The notes: generated from the letters alone by a model not told the origin. A stretch of DNA of 64,000 nt from CBDAKK01 sp965196605 (GCA_965196605.1 CBDAKK010000005.1:15420-79419), one strand, 5' to 3'. Positions 32,973 through 41,772 are shown, counted from the first letter of the stretch. A program made the numbers and translations.

Positions 32973-33314
32973 ATGATTGAAAAAAACACCATAGACGAAT
33001 TAAAAAAACAGCATCCAAAGACACCGCTGTTCTTAAGTAAGTTCACCTTCACTGATGAAGATGGACAGAAGCAACACGTAGCACTTGTCTATCGCAAGCC
33101 AAATGTCGAAGAAGTCGCACGCTTGCAAAAAGAAGCCGCACGCGACCCCGCTCTTGCAAGCGAGGGACTCTCGCGCTCCATCATCATAAAAACCGAACCA
33201 GAAAACGCGCTTGAGACATTGCGCACATACCCACTCACACTCGATAAATTTCTAAGCGAGTCCATCTTCCCTTTGCTCGGCAGCGGGGCGCAGATACACA
33301 CCCGCAAGCTCTAA
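32973..33314 (+). CDS. Tail assembly chaperone, Mu gp41-like
   Basis: 113 residues behind AAGGAGAAAAA. Acidic helical protein (VEEVARLQKEAARDPALASE) ending LSESIFPLLGSGAQIHTRKL. It sits between tube and tape-measure genes, where tailed phages carry a pair of chaperones, the longer one made by ribosomal frameshift. A heptamer CCCTTTG at 33269-33275, in the form X XXY YYZ, is in frame, and a -1 shift leads into the 33320-33475 frame. Confidence 0.75.
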   Translation: MIEKNTIDELKKQHPKTPLFLSKFTFTDEDGQKQHVALVYRKPNVEEVARLQKEAARDPALASEGLSRSIIIKTEPENALETLRTYPLTLDKFLSESIFPLLGSGAQIHTRKL

Positions 33315-33319
33315 GCGAC

Positions 33320-33475
33320 ATGGAGAAGACTGTGCTGTTTATACAGAAGTACTGTGGCTACGATGTCGGTGCCCTACCCCTCGATGAACTCGAGCACCAC
33401 GTGATGCGCGCACGCTATGCGCGCGCTCTTGCCGTATCTGAGATTGCCGAGGCTCTTTCCAAAGTCCTCCAATGA
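33320..33475 (+). CDS. Second tail chaperone segment, probably made by -1 frameshift
   Basis: 51 residues from the ATG at 33320 (MEKTVLFIQKYCGYDVGALP, LDELEHHVMRARYARALAVS). The ATG lacks a ribosome site, and the frame is open back to 33248 with coding-like residues. A -1 shift from the upstream gene gives a fused protein of 167 residues. This is the usual gpG/gpT arrangement of long-tailed phages. Confidence 0.65.
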   Translation: MEKTVLFIQKYCGYDVGALPLDELEHHVMRARYARALAVSEIAEALSKVLQ

Positions 33476-33630
33476 CACGATACACCATGATGAGAAAGGT
33501 TATGACGCCCCCTAAAAATAAGAATGCATACACTGCCGCGGTACACACCGCAATCAATATGTATGGTATACCGAATATCACTTTTATCGCAAAAAGTATC
33601 ATGTCGTTCACACCTGTAGTATAAATCATG
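33476..33630 (-). other. Gap with a hydrophobic antisense frame
   Basis: Between the chaperone and tape-measure genes, the - strand reads MILFAIKVIFGIPYILIAVC and then a second hydrophobic helix (AFLFLGGVITFLIMVYRVI). The frame then continues antisense into the chaperone gene. The + strand has a 45-codon frame (33487-33624) of poor character. Neither is convincing, but two clean membrane helices confined to a noncoding gap are unusual. Confidence 0.25.
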
Positions 33631-35733
33631 GCACAGTTCACCGCAAGCGTTGTATTCACCTTTGTAGATAAAATGTCGGGCGCATCGCGCAAGGCCTTTG
33701 CCGGCATGCGCAGTGGCATCGACTCCGTAAAAAGTAGCATCGCAGACCTTGCCAATGGCTCCAAGTATCTACAAAGTGCAGCGAACCTCTCGCTTGTCGC
33801 CCAGCAGTTTAGCTCCATGACGCAGTCCGTCGCTGCGATAGTAGACAAACCCTCACAGGTAGCCGCCGCTTTCGAAACGGGCATGGCGCGCGTTTCTATT
33901 GTACTTACCTCAACAAACGCCATAGGCGGCGATGTCGCAAGAACACAAGAGACTATCGCAAATGCCGCGCGCGATATGGCAGGCGGCATGACCGAGGCGA
34001 GTAAGGTCGCGGCACTCGGCATGGACGAATTCGCATCGTCCGTATACACCATGCTCTCAAGTGGCTTGCAAAGTGAGCAAGCTATTGCCGCGACTAACCA
34101 AGCTGCCATACTCGCGAAAGCGACTGGTGGCAATCTTGCCGATGCTGCATCCGCCATCACCGGCGTATTTAACAACCTCGGCGATAAAAGCGCAGACGCT
34201 ACCACTGAAATGACACGCCTCTCGGACGTCATCGCAGGAACACAAAACTATTTCGCCTTTGAAAACTTAAGCCAGTTTACGGACGGCTTAAAAAACGTAT
34301 CCGGTGCCGCCATAGGCTTCGGCGTTCCGCTCGAACAAGTCGCAGCAAGCATAGGGCAACTGAACACCAACATGATTACTGGCACCCAAGCGGGCACTGC
34401 CATAAAATCCGTGCTTGCCCAAATGGCAAACGCAAGCAAACGCCTCGGCTTTGACATTGTCAACACTGACAGCGGTGGCGTCGACCTACTCGCCACCCTT
34501 ACCAACATTGCAAAAACCGGTGCCGATGGGGCAGCTATGACACGCGCATTCGGTACCGAAGCGGGACCCGCGGTATCCATACTTACAGAAAACTTAAAAG
34601 AACTCAAAGACGGCTTTGATGCCGTACAAAACTCCGCAGGGGTTACCTTAAGCAACGCCGCAAAGATGGCAGAGACTCTCACAGAAAAACAACTGCGCCT
34701 TTCTAAAGCGACCGAAGTCTTTCAGCAACGCATGGGCGCAGGTGCCAATGCCGTCAAAGGATTCGGCACCGACCTCGCATTCCTCGGGGTACAGACACTC
34801 AATTTCTTAAGTGACTTACCCCTTGTCGGCGACGCGTTCTCTTCCCTTGCAGGCGCATTCACACAAGGCGGGAGCTTTGTCTTTGGGTTTGCTAACTCCA
34901 TACTGCAAATGTCGACAGGCCTCGCAAGCTTCATGTGGCTTGGCGAAAAAATGCCTGTCATGCTCAAAGCTGCCAAGGGCGCATTTGGCCTCTTGCGCAG
35001 CGGCATACTCACCGCCATACCCACGCTCCTCTCTTGGACTGCAGGCATGTACTCAGCTGCCGCAGCACACCTCGCAGCATTCGGCTGGATCTACGCTATA
35101 GTAGCCGCACTTGCCGCAGTTGGTATTGGCATCTATGCACTCATAAAACACTGGAGCAGCGTCTGGAACGTCATGAAAGCAATCGGAGCATGGATTATAG
35201 ACGTATTCCTCGGTACATGGAATGCCATCACAAGCGTCATATCATTCGTATACAACACCATAGCATCACTCTTTGACAACACACTCATAGCAACGCTTGG
35301 GGCGCTCTTCGCGCCCTTCATCACCATACCCGCGCTTATCATCAAGTACTGGAGACCCATAGCCGACTTTTTTAGTAACACCTTCTCATCTATCGCAGGC
35401 GGCATAAAGTCCGCGGGCTCCTTCATCGCTTCATTCTTTGGCCTTGGTAACGATGAACTCGCAACAGTACCTGCGCGCTTTAACGGTGGCGGCGTTCTGC
35501 CAAACACCACATACCTTGTCGGCGAGAAAGGCCCCGAACTCTTTACCCCCCGCACCAGTGGGCATATTATCCCAAATTCAAAAACCAACGCAATATTTTC
35601 AGGATCGCAACAAACCATGAACAAAACCGTGAACATACACATCTCTGGCGTGCAAGTTCACGTACCCCAGCAAAATGGCGCGCAGGCCTTCATCGACTCA
35701 CTCCTAGAAATAGCGGAGGCACACGCATCATGA
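33628..35733 (+). CDS. Tape measure protein, Mu gp42-like
   Basis: 701 residues. TP901/Mu-type tape measure: MAQFTASVVFTFVDKMSGAS, a long helical region with AALGMDEFASSVYTMLSSGL, and LEQVAASIGQLNTNMITGTQ followed by ALAQMA-like repeats. Then come hydrophobic segments (about 470-580) and a C-terminal RFNGGGVLPNTTYLVGEKGP, the typical phage lid motif. It sets tail length and plugs the tube. Its length predicts a medium contractile tail. The stop overlaps the next ATG (ATGA). Confidence 0.92.
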   Translation: MAQFTASVVFTFVDKMSGASRKAFAGMRSGIDSVKSSIADLANGSKYLQSAANLSLVAQQFSSMTQSVAAIVDKPSQVAAAFETGMARVSIVLTSTNAIGGDVARTQETIANAARDMAGGMTEASKVAALGMDEFASSVYTMLSSGLQSEQAIAATNQAAILAKATGGNLADAASAITGVFNNLGDKSADATTEMTRLSDVIAGTQNYFAFENLSQFTDGLKNVSGAAIGFGVPLEQVAASIGQLNTNMITGTQAGTAIKSVLAQMANASKRLGFDIVNTDSGGVDLLATLTNIAKTGADGAAMTRAFGTEAGPAVSILTENLKELKDGFDAVQNSAGVTLSNAAKMAETLTEKQLRLSKATEVFQQRMGAGANAVKGFGTDLAFLGVQTLNFLSDLPLVGDAFSSLAGAFTQGGSFVFGFANSILQMSTGLASFMWLGEKMPVMLKAAKGAFGLLRSGILTAIPTLLSWTAGMYSAAAAHLAAFGWIYAIVAALAAVGIGIYALIKHWSSVWNVMKAIGAWIIDVFLGTWNAITSVISFVYNTIASLFDNTLIATLGALFAPFITIPALIIKYWRPIADFFSNTFSSIAGGIKSAGSFIASFFGLGNDELATVPARFNGGGVLPNTTYLVGEKGPELFTPRTSGHIIPNSKTNAIFSGSQQTMNKTVNIHISGVQVHVPQQNGAQAFIDSLLEIAEAHAS

Positions 35734-36277
35734 CCTTAAATCTAGACTCCGAAATACTCGCCCTTGATGACATCCACATGCCCGCCGTCATAGACAGCAT
35801 CACCATATCCGGCAAACTGGTGCTCGATAAAAAAACACCGAGAACACCTCGGGTGCCACTACGACCGTTAACGGCTGGCAGAACGCCACCATGAACGTAT
35901 CACTCATCGTACTAAACGACCCAGAGCCCAACACCGCCGCGAGCAAACTTCAAAAAATCGTGCAGGCCTTTCACTCCATGGACGCACAAAACAAGCCACC
36001 TCTGTACACTCTTACGTGCCCCTTAAGCGAAGCGTGGGGCATACACGCCGTGCGCCTTGAGGAGCTCAGCTCGTCCATCGATAGAAACTCCGATGCCATA
36101 CAGGTAACACTCAAACTCTCTGAAGAGAACACAACCCAACGCCTCATAGCACAGCGCACTCCGCTACCTGCGAGAGAAGAAGAAACACAAGCCACACAGT
36201 CCACAGACATACCCGATAATGAACTCTCTGTGCAGCAGCGGCGCACACTGCACGAACGACTGGGGCGCACATCATGA
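35730..36277 (+). pseudogene. Tail/baseplate protein in Mu gpN position, frame interrupted at A7
   Basis: Starts MTLNLDSEILALDDIHMPAV and reaches LVLDKK. There the frame is lost at a run of seven A (35829-35835) and resumes one base back as NTENTSGATTTVNGWQNATM, running to 36277. One extra base restores 182 residues. As read, a 54-residue peptide and a 128-residue ORF from an internal ATG at 35891 are made, unless slippage occurs. It overlaps the tape measure and the next gene. Mu gp43 is larger, so the homology is positional. Confidence 0.7.
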
Positions 36278-36975
36278 ATACACATCTTCACATTGCAGGG
36301 CGAAAAACGCCCTATCATCACATCATACTCACAACGCATCACCACCACGCTACATTGAGTCTTGCCTTAGAGCGCGCCATCCAAAAAGGCGATTCTGTAA
36401 CCTTTGACCTCGATACTCACCGACTCTTCACAGGGAGTATAACCCATGCAACAACCAATCGCGCCATAACACACGCCCTCGCGCACAATGACTCCTACGC
36501 ACTTTTCAAACCCATGACGCACCCCGATGGACTTGCAAACATCACCATCACTGAACTTATCGAGTACATCGTACGCGATACGCCTATAACCAAGAAACAC
36601 ATCAGCGCACCAAAGATAGACCTTCCTCACTTCTCATGGCCGAACCATACGCGCCGTACTGCACTTCTCGATAGCATCGTGCGAATCCTTCAAACCGAAA
36701 ACCCCGATGCACGCTACCGCTACTTCTGCGACAACAACGGCGCATTCCGTTTCGGTACACACGCCGATACCGGCGCACAACCACCATTGGTAAAGACCAT
36801 ACAAACCACAGACGTCATACAACATGAGCCAAAGCATCGACAGCTGAAAACGCTGCCCTTGCCCATAGTAAACTACCAAACCATAACCCTTGAAAACAAA
36901 CTACGCTCCGTTATAAGCACCGAGCTTGTCATAAGCCCCGAGGACTCGTATGCGAGGATACACTATGCAAACTAA
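36274..36975 (+). CDS. Baseplate hub protein, Mu gp44 (gpP)-like
   Basis: 233 residues, somewhat shorter than the Mu hub. LSLALERAIQKGDSVTFDLD and a C-terminal LENKLRSVISTELVISPEDS suggest the late-control D/hub fold, and the gene is placed between the gpN- and gp45-like genes. Histidine- and threonine-rich. The start overlaps the previous stop (ATGA). Assignment is mostly by order. Confidence 0.6.
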   Translation: MNTHLHIAGRKTPYHHIILTTHHHHATLSLALERAIQKGDSVTFDLDTHRLFTGSITHATTNRAITHALAHNDSYALFKPMTHPDGLANITITELIEYIVRDTPITKKHISAPKIDLPHFSWPNHTRRTALLDSIVRILQTENPDARYRYFCDNNGAFRFGTHADTGAQPPLVKTIQTTDVIQHEPKHRQLKTLPLPIVNYQTITLENKLRSVISTELVISPEDSYARIHYAN

Positions 36976-37525
36976 TCTCATAGACGGCTTGCGTATCGCG
37001 CTTGCCGACAACGCCCGAGCCCCCCAACTCGCAGAAGTCATCGAAACTCACGCGGGCAACAAACACGCAGTCGATGTCGAAATTATCAAGCCTGTATCAC
37101 GTGAAAAAACCGGCGAGATGCTCCAAGAAGTACCACTCTCACCACTGTGGGCAGGCACGGCGGGGCACGGCATCTACGCGCCGCCCCAACCCACCTCACA
37201 TGTCATCATAGCTTTCATCGATGGCAACGGCGCACACCCCTTCGTGCTCTGCCCCTACGGACTTGACTACCCCACCGCCGACCATGATAAAAATGCACTC
37301 ACCATCACTGACGGCAAGGCGAACATTTGCATCACCGAACAAAGTCTTATCACCATAGCAAGCGCCACACAGAACCTTCACGACCTTCTCGCGCAACTGC
37401 TAGACGAGCTCATGAAACTACAAACACAGGGCGGACCGACCAACCAACTCGTATCCGCCGCCAACATTACAAACTTTATCAAAATAAAGAGCGACCTTGC
37501 ACAGCTCTTACAAGGAGGCACCTAA
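36965..37525 (+). CDS. Baseplate spike / assembly protein V, Mu gp45-like
   Basis: 186 residues from the ATG at 36965, with GAGG eight bases before; it overlaps the hub gene. PVSREKTGEMLQEVPLSPLW, then VIIAFIDGNGAHPFVLCPYG and KNALTITDGKANICITEQ give an OB-fold then a beta-helix tip typical of gpV-type membrane-piercing spikes. Ends in a helical tail. Confidence 0.75.
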   Translation: MQTNLIDGLRIALADNARAPQLAEVIETHAGNKHAVDVEIIKPVSREKTGEMLQEVPLSPLWAGTAGHGIYAPPQPTSHVIIAFIDGNGAHPFVLCPYGLDYPTADHDKNALTITDGKANICITEQSLITIASATQNLHDLLAQLLDELMKLQTQGGPTNQLVSAANITNFIKIKSDLAQLLQGGT

Positions 37526-37830
37526 TGCCCTACAATCGCGTCACCATAGAGACCGCAGTAAAAACTAAGCTCGACAACATGTCATCCGACATGCAAAAAA
37601 AATTCAATGCTGACCCGCCGACTGCAGTGCAGCCCGATACTACCAACGCACTCATAGCCGCCGCCGTCGTAGAGGCCGTCGACCAGCTTGTTAAAACCGC
37701 AGACATTATCATCAATGTTGGCACGACAGTAGCGGGCGCGGGCTTCCCGACACCCGCAGGCCTCGTGCCGGGCTCAATCACGACTACGGCGCCAATTATG
37801 GGCAAAATTCAAGGAGAGAAACCAAAATGA
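37525..37830 (+). CDS. Hypothetical baseplate-region protein (101 aa)
   Basis: ATG at 37525 behind CAAGGAGGC and overlapping the previous stop (TAATG). Ala/Thr/Val-rich: ALIAAAVVEAVDQLVKTADI, ending in TTVAGAGFPTPAGLVPGSIT. Sits between the spike and gp46-like genes with 4-base overlaps. No known Mu counterpart. Confidence 0.6.
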   Translation: MPYNRVTIETAVKTKLDNMSSDMQKKFNADPPTAVQPDTTNALIAAAVVEAVDQLVKTADIIINVGTTVAGAGFPTPAGLVPGSITTTAPIMGKIQGEKPK

Positions 37831-38201
37831 ACAACGAACAATACGGCATAGATTTCTTCTTCGACACTGACATCCTCTTCACAGACGATGACGTGCGCAC
37901 TCAAAGCGGTCCCGCTCTTGTAGCCCAAGATATAAAACGCGACACGACCTTCCCGCGCGGCTCGCTCCCGTGGGATACTCACGCGGGCTCTACCATACCA
38001 CACGCACTGGGCGCGCCCGACACCTCACCACAAACCATGCAGGCCGAGCTTACACGCATCGCTCGGAATGACCCACGCATCAAGCCACAAAGCGTATCCA
38101 CATCCTACAACCCCGCGCAGCGCACCATTACGCTCCGCTTCACTCCACTGCACAAAGTCGAACCCCAAACTCTTACTTTTACACAAGAGAGGACAGCATG
38201 A
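37827..38201 (+). CDS. Baseplate wedge protein, Mu gp46 / gp25-like
   Basis: 124 residues. N-terminal IDFFFDTDILFTDDDVRTQS followed by ALVAQDIKRDTTFPRGSLPW, and ELTRIARNDPRIKPQSV, a pattern of Mu gp46/P2 W-like proteins. Overlaps its neighbours by 4 bases. Confidence 0.8.
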   Translation: MNNEQYGIDFFFDTDILFTDDDVRTQSGPALVAQDIKRDTTFPRGSLPWDTHAGSTIPHALGAPDTSPQTMQAELTRIARNDPRIKPQSVSTSYNPAQRTITLRFTPLHKVEPQTLTFTQERTA

Positions 38202-39259
38202 ATACTATCCCAACATTTAAAAACCGTACCAAAGACCAAATACGCGAAAGTCTTATTCAGCTCATGAAGGAAAAAACAGGACTTACCAACCTCAAACCCA
38301 CGGGCGTGCTACGCGGCATCATAGAAGCTAACATAGACCTCATTCACCAAACCGCACACTACCTTACCAACCTCGACAAACAAGTTGATATACGCAAAGC
38401 GACCGGACAGTACCTCGACATGCACGCCGCACGCTTTGACATCGCGCGCGAAACTCCGCGCCACGCCCTCGCATCCCTATCCCTTACCGTCTCTCGCGCC
38501 GCGAAAGTGCAAAAAGGCGACATATTCAAAGACGCTACAACAGACCTGCGCTACATCGTAACCGCTGACACCGCTTACAAAGCAAACACACCACAAACCA
38601 TACCCGTCATCGCAGAAGAGACAGGCGCACGCTATAACCTACACCCCAATACACCTATGCAACCCATCAAGGCCACCCCAGGGCTTATCTCCGCAACCCT
38701 TACTATACAAACAAACGGCACCGATGCCCAAACCGATGAAGCACTACGCACTGTCGTACTCGACGCCTACACCTCCATCATACAGGGTGCAGTCAGCGCA
38801 AAATACACCGCAATCCTCAAAAAAACAGAACCTGCCATTACCAGCACCGCCATCGACAGAACCCCAGACGGCTTCAACTCTGTCGACATCTACGTCCAAA
38901 CAGAAGGCGCGCCACTCTCTACGAAAAGAAAAAAAGAACTCCTAAAAACCCTCGATAGCATCAGACCCGCCTCCACCACCTTACGCATTAAAGACGCCAT
39001 ACCTGTACCCGTCAACATCACCATGACAGTCGACCGCGCTTCTGGCACCGCTACAGACCAAGCCATCCTTACCGCTCTGCAAGCCTTCTTCCATAAATTA
39101 AAAATACACCAGAGCATTGAAGAACGTGACCTCTACAAAGCCCTTGAACACTTAAGCGCCGACACACTCTTCATAACCGCACCCAACGCACCCATACTCG
39201 TGCAAAAACACCAAGCCGCTACACTCGGCACCCTTACCATTAACGGAGGCACCGTATGA
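38198..39259 (+). CDS. Baseplate J-family protein, Mu gp47-like
   Basis: 353 residues. GVLRGIIEANIDLIHQTAHY, then ATGQYLDMHAARFDIARETP, and a C-terminal DALEHLSADT-like segment follow the P2 J/Mu gp47 pattern. It forms wedges around the baseplate hub. Overlaps the gp46- and gp48-like genes. Confidence 0.9.
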   Translation: MNTIPTFKNRTKDQIRESLIQLMKEKTGLTNLKPTGVLRGIIEANIDLIHQTAHYLTNLDKQVDIRKATGQYLDMHAARFDIARETPRHALASLSLTVSRAAKVQKGDIFKDATTDLRYIVTADTAYKANTPQTIPVIAEETGARYNLHPNTPMQPIKATPGLISATLTIQTNGTDAQTDEALRTVVLDAYTSIIQGAVSAKYTAILKKTEPAITSTAIDRTPDGFNSVDIYVQTEGAPLSTKRKKELLKTLDSIRPASTTLRIKDAIPVPVNITMTVDRASGTATDQAILTALQAFFHKLKIHQSIEERDLYKALEHLSADTLFITAPNAPILVQKHQAATLGTLTINGGTV

Positions 39260-39756
39260 TACGCCCACCCGCACACCAAACAAACCTCAATGCCCTTTAT
39301 GATTTCTTAGAAGCTACCTACAACACCCTTCAGCTCGACATCCGTAACACGCTCAACGGATTCCAACCGCTGACCTCTCTCAGTTCCTCTATGCGACCCT
39401 TCACTCCCTACCCAGAACTCTTTACCGGCCTAAAAAACGCTCAAATAAAAAACGAACTCATTACCGAATTCCGATACCTCCAAACACTCGGCGCAAGAAC
39501 GCTCATCGACACCGTCTTACAAAGCATCGCAAAAAATGCCTACAAAATCCTCGAATACCCGCCCATGTCTTTTATTCTTAATGACGAAGCCTCACACTTG
39601 AACGACCCTAAAAAACTTATGGCTCAGACTGTCGGTATTATCGTGCTACTGCGGCATGACCTACCACACACCGACCTTACCGCCATTCAAACAATACTCG
39701 ACATTATAGTACCGCCACATATCACTCTTGTGGTAACAAAAAATACAGGAGCTTAA
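39256..39756 (+). CDS. Baseplate protein, Mu gp48-like (DUF2313)
   Basis: 166 residues. Follows gp47 directly. FRYLQTLGARTLIDTVLQ-type region and a C-terminal beta portion (LDIIVPPHITLVV) agree with the gp48 family that links baseplate to tail fibres. Assignment by order and length. Confidence 0.65.
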   Translation: MIRPPAHQTNLNALYDFLEATYNTLQLDIRNTLNGFQPLTSLSSSMRPFTPYPELFTGLKNAQIKNELITEFRYLQTLGARTLIDTVLQSIAKNAYKILEYPPMSFILNDEASHLNDPKKLMAQTVGIIVLLRHDLPHTDLTAIQTILDIIVPPHITLVVTKNTGA

Positions 39757-39759
39757 ACC

Positions 39760-40785
39760 ATGAAACACAAAACCTTTTATCCACACACACGCCTTGACGC
39801 ATCTGACCTCAACGACTTACATCACAACCAAGCCCAGCACGAAAAACACACCGCAGCTATGTTCTCCACAGGCATACTCCACGGCCTTGTCCCTACCGTC
39901 AATAGTGCCTCTATCACCATATCCCCCGGCGCTTTCATCGCGCAGCACACACACAACAACACAACTACAAAAAATATCTTCTACGTAGACTCACCGCTGA
40001 CCATATCCCCACTACCCACCAAAGACCAAGATCTATCCATCTACACAATCTCCACCACATCAGACCCCATCACGGACGCACTCGGCGACACACACAATCG
40101 CACCACCTCCACTACCTTCACCACCACAGCACCACAAGCCCCAACGTACAAAGTACTCGTCGGCTCCTACATAGCAGCTTCTAAAACCATATCGCTTACC
40201 AAGACACCTTACGCACACGCTCTCTGGCATCCAAGATTAGAAAACGCACTAGAACAAAAACTTAACACAGAAATCGCCAAAGCAAAAACCGAAGCACGAA
40301 ACGCCGTAGCACAAGCAAAAACCGAAGCACAAAACGCCATCACGCAAGCAAAGAAAGACGTACTAAATTCCGCCATTCCCATCGGCTTTATCTACACCCA
40401 GTTTCCAAACCAACCTACTCCACAACAACTCTGGGGCAACACCATGACATGGCAAAACATCAGTAGTCAATACGCAGATTGCTTCTTTCGTGCCGAGGGT
40501 AGGGACAACGACTATTATGGCGCAAAAAAATTTCAAACAGGAAAACAGACTGATGCTATTCGAGATTTTACATTTGCATTTAAGACAAATTTGGGATGGG
40601 GTTATGGCTTGCAACAAAACATGAGCATTGTAGATCAAGGAAACGACTGGGGTTGGTCAGATGGCTCATCTAGAAGACACAGTGATAGAGTAGGATATAG
40701 ATTTTCCGTATCTACAGTAGTTACCACTGCAGCTGAAAATAGACCCGTAAACTACACCGTGCGTATTTGGAAACGCACTGCATAA
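39760..40785 (+). CDS. Tail fibre protein (Mu gpS position)
   Basis: 341 residues. N-terminal attachment region (TRLDASDLNDLHHNQAQHEK), beta-rich shaft, a coiled-coil with the repeat AKTEARNAVAQ / AKTEAQNAITQ (about 168-195), then a tail-collar-like tip opening with SAIPIGFIYTQFP. It ends AENRPVNYTVRIWKRT, a common ending of phage fibre tips. The final 250 bases are far more T-rich and less C-rich than the rest of the gene, suggesting tip exchange. It recognises the host surface. Confidence 0.85.
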   Translation: MKHKTFYPHTRLDASDLNDLHHNQAQHEKHTAAMFSTGILHGLVPTVNSASITISPGAFIAQHTHNNTTTKNIFYVDSPLTISPLPTKDQDLSIYTISTTSDPITDALGDTHNRTTSTTFTTTAPQAPTYKVLVGSYIAASKTISLTKTPYAHALWHPRLENALEQKLNTEIAKAKTEARNAVAQAKTEAQNAITQAKKDVLNSAIPIGFIYTQFPNQPTPQQLWGNTMTWQNISSQYADCFFRAEGRDNDYYGAKKFQTGKQTDAIRDFTFAFKTNLGWGYGLQQNMSIVDQGNDWGWSDGSSRRHSDRVGYRFSVSTVVTTAAENRPVNYTVRIWKRTA

Positions 40786-40798
40786 AGGAGCATTAAAA

Positions 40799-41206
40799 AT
40801 GAGCACAAAAACATATTACGAACTAGACAAAAATGGACACATCATAGGGCAGTTTGATAGCCCACCACCCAAAGACTTAAGTCTTACCATAGCACACACC
40901 ACACCGCCGCCGCAGTCCATGCTCAAGCCCTCATGGATCGGCGATACCACCACAGGCACATGGGTAGACGCCGCATCTCGTGCAGAGCAGGAAGACTGTA
41001 TTGACGGAGAAACTGACGCTGCCATTCAAAACTGGGCACGCGAAAAAGGCAAAAACGAAGCCTACTACATAAACTGCGGCATACGCGTCTGCATAAACAA
41101 AATCACGGATACCACGCATAGAGACTACCGCCATTACCACGAATACCGCGCTTTTGTTGACGCTCAAAAAAAACTCGGCAAAGCAAAAAAAGACGCTCTC
41201 ACCTAA
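40799..41206 (+). CDS. Fibre-associated protein (Mu gpU position)
   Basis: 135 residues behind AAAGGAGC. Starts STKTYYELDKNGHIIGQFDS with PPP segment, then a charged region and basic end. The position after the fibre gene suggests a fibre assembly chaperone. No strong family match. Last gene of the phage. Confidence 0.55.
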   Translation: MSTKTYYELDKNGHIIGQFDSPPPKDLSLTIAHTTPPPQSMLKPSWIGDTTTGTWVDAASRAEQEDCIDGETDAAIQNWAREKGKNEAYYINCGIRVCINKITDTTHRDYRHYHEYRAFVDAQKKLGKAKKDALT

Positions 41207-41253
41207 GCACCAACACAGCACGCGCCTTGCTCCAGTACCCTTGCCAGCCTTAA

Positions 41254-41271
41254 TGCCCCGTCCATGGGGCA
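41254..41271 (+). terminator. Hairpin after the last phage gene
   Basis: TGCCCC and GGGGCA with a short inner loop, about 50 bases past the fibre-associated gene; there is no T-run. A second perfect hairpin GTGCCGC-ATC-GCGGCAC lies at 41472-41488, just outside the presumed right end. Confidence 0.4.
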
Positions 41272-41433
41272 GCTGTCGCCCAAACACATAGCCCCTCCAA
41301 CATGCAAAACCAAATCCTAAAAAACACGCCATTTCAGCCCCCGTCCCTCCACGCTATTCCACGCAAAAACACGCAAAAACACGCTATTTCCACTCCCCAC
41401 TCGCACTTTTCTGGACTTTCTCTCTCACTTTTT

Positions 41434-41459
41434 TTTGGATTGAATATTTCTTTGGTGCA
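41434..41459. repeat. Candidate right-end transposase-binding region
   Basis: TTGGATTGAATATTTC followed by TTTGGTGCA resembles the reverse complement of the left-end motifs (GCATATTTAGTTGGATT) and ends in CA. The match is short and no 5-bp duplication flanks it. The rest of the 41207-41772 gap holds hairpins, an AAAAACACGC tandem repeat (near 41365), a G-rich hairpin at 41724, and no gene I would defend. Confidence 0.35.
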
Positions 41460-41723
41460 AGTTCCATGTTTGTGCCGCATCGCGGCACTTATGCAGTAGT
41501 TTGCGCCCGTTCGCTACGCTCTCGACTCTTTTTGCGTCATCACAGCCGCCCCATGGATGGGGCGCATTGGCTGCCATGGATGGTAAAAAAGAAAAGAAAG
41601 TACAGCCGCCCGAGGCATCATCGTATCGCGTCACGCGTCTTGGCAACAAAAAGCGTGAGCAGCACACCGCGTGAGCTACAAAACAGACACTCACGCGAAG
41701 CGTAAATAAACGTGATACACCAA

Positions 41724-41745
41724 GGGGAGTGTGGGGGGACTCCCC
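41724..41745. repeat. G-rich intergenic hairpin, copy 3
   Basis: GGGGAGT and ACTCCCC form a stem around GTGGGGGG, followed by CCACAAAGGGG. Same family as the hairpins at 1164 and 2834. Confidence 0.5.
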
Positions 41746-41772
41746 CACAAAGGGGTGGCGGGCGGGCAGAGG

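Larger units (their letters stand above)
3076..41459. mobile_element. Mu-like transposable prophage with contractile tail
   Basis: The interval holds a DDE transposase (MuA), AAA ATPase (MuB), GemA, Gam, Mor, terminase, portal, MuF, protease/scaffold, capsid, tail sheath, tube, tape measure, baseplate gp45-gp48-like proteins and a tail fibre. The left boundary rests on the abrupt end of host repeat homology at 3076, followed by TGTAAAATCCAAC. The right boundary is approximate: TTGGATTGAATATTTC followed by TTTGGTGCA (41434-41459) resembles the left-end motifs in inverted orientation. I found no 5-bp target duplication, so both ends are tentative. Confidence 0.85.

Noticed and set aside
33640..34232. 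Long - strand frame across the start of the tape-measure gene
   Set aside because: Complementary to a well-supported tape-measure protein; only the part over the gap at 33476-33630 has independent interest.
40400..40785. Diversity-generating retroelement acting on the tail fibre
   Set aside because: The fibre tip ends like some variable proteins, but no reverse transcriptase, accessory gene or template repeat is present in the window.
41365..41390. Tandem AAAAACACGC units as a CRISPR-like or attachment repeat
   Set aside because: Only two or three short units without spacers; better seen as a local repeat near the phage end.
41425..41748. 107-codon - strand frame near the right prophage end
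   Set aside because: Covers hairpins and the presumed phage end; composition does not resemble neighbouring proteins.
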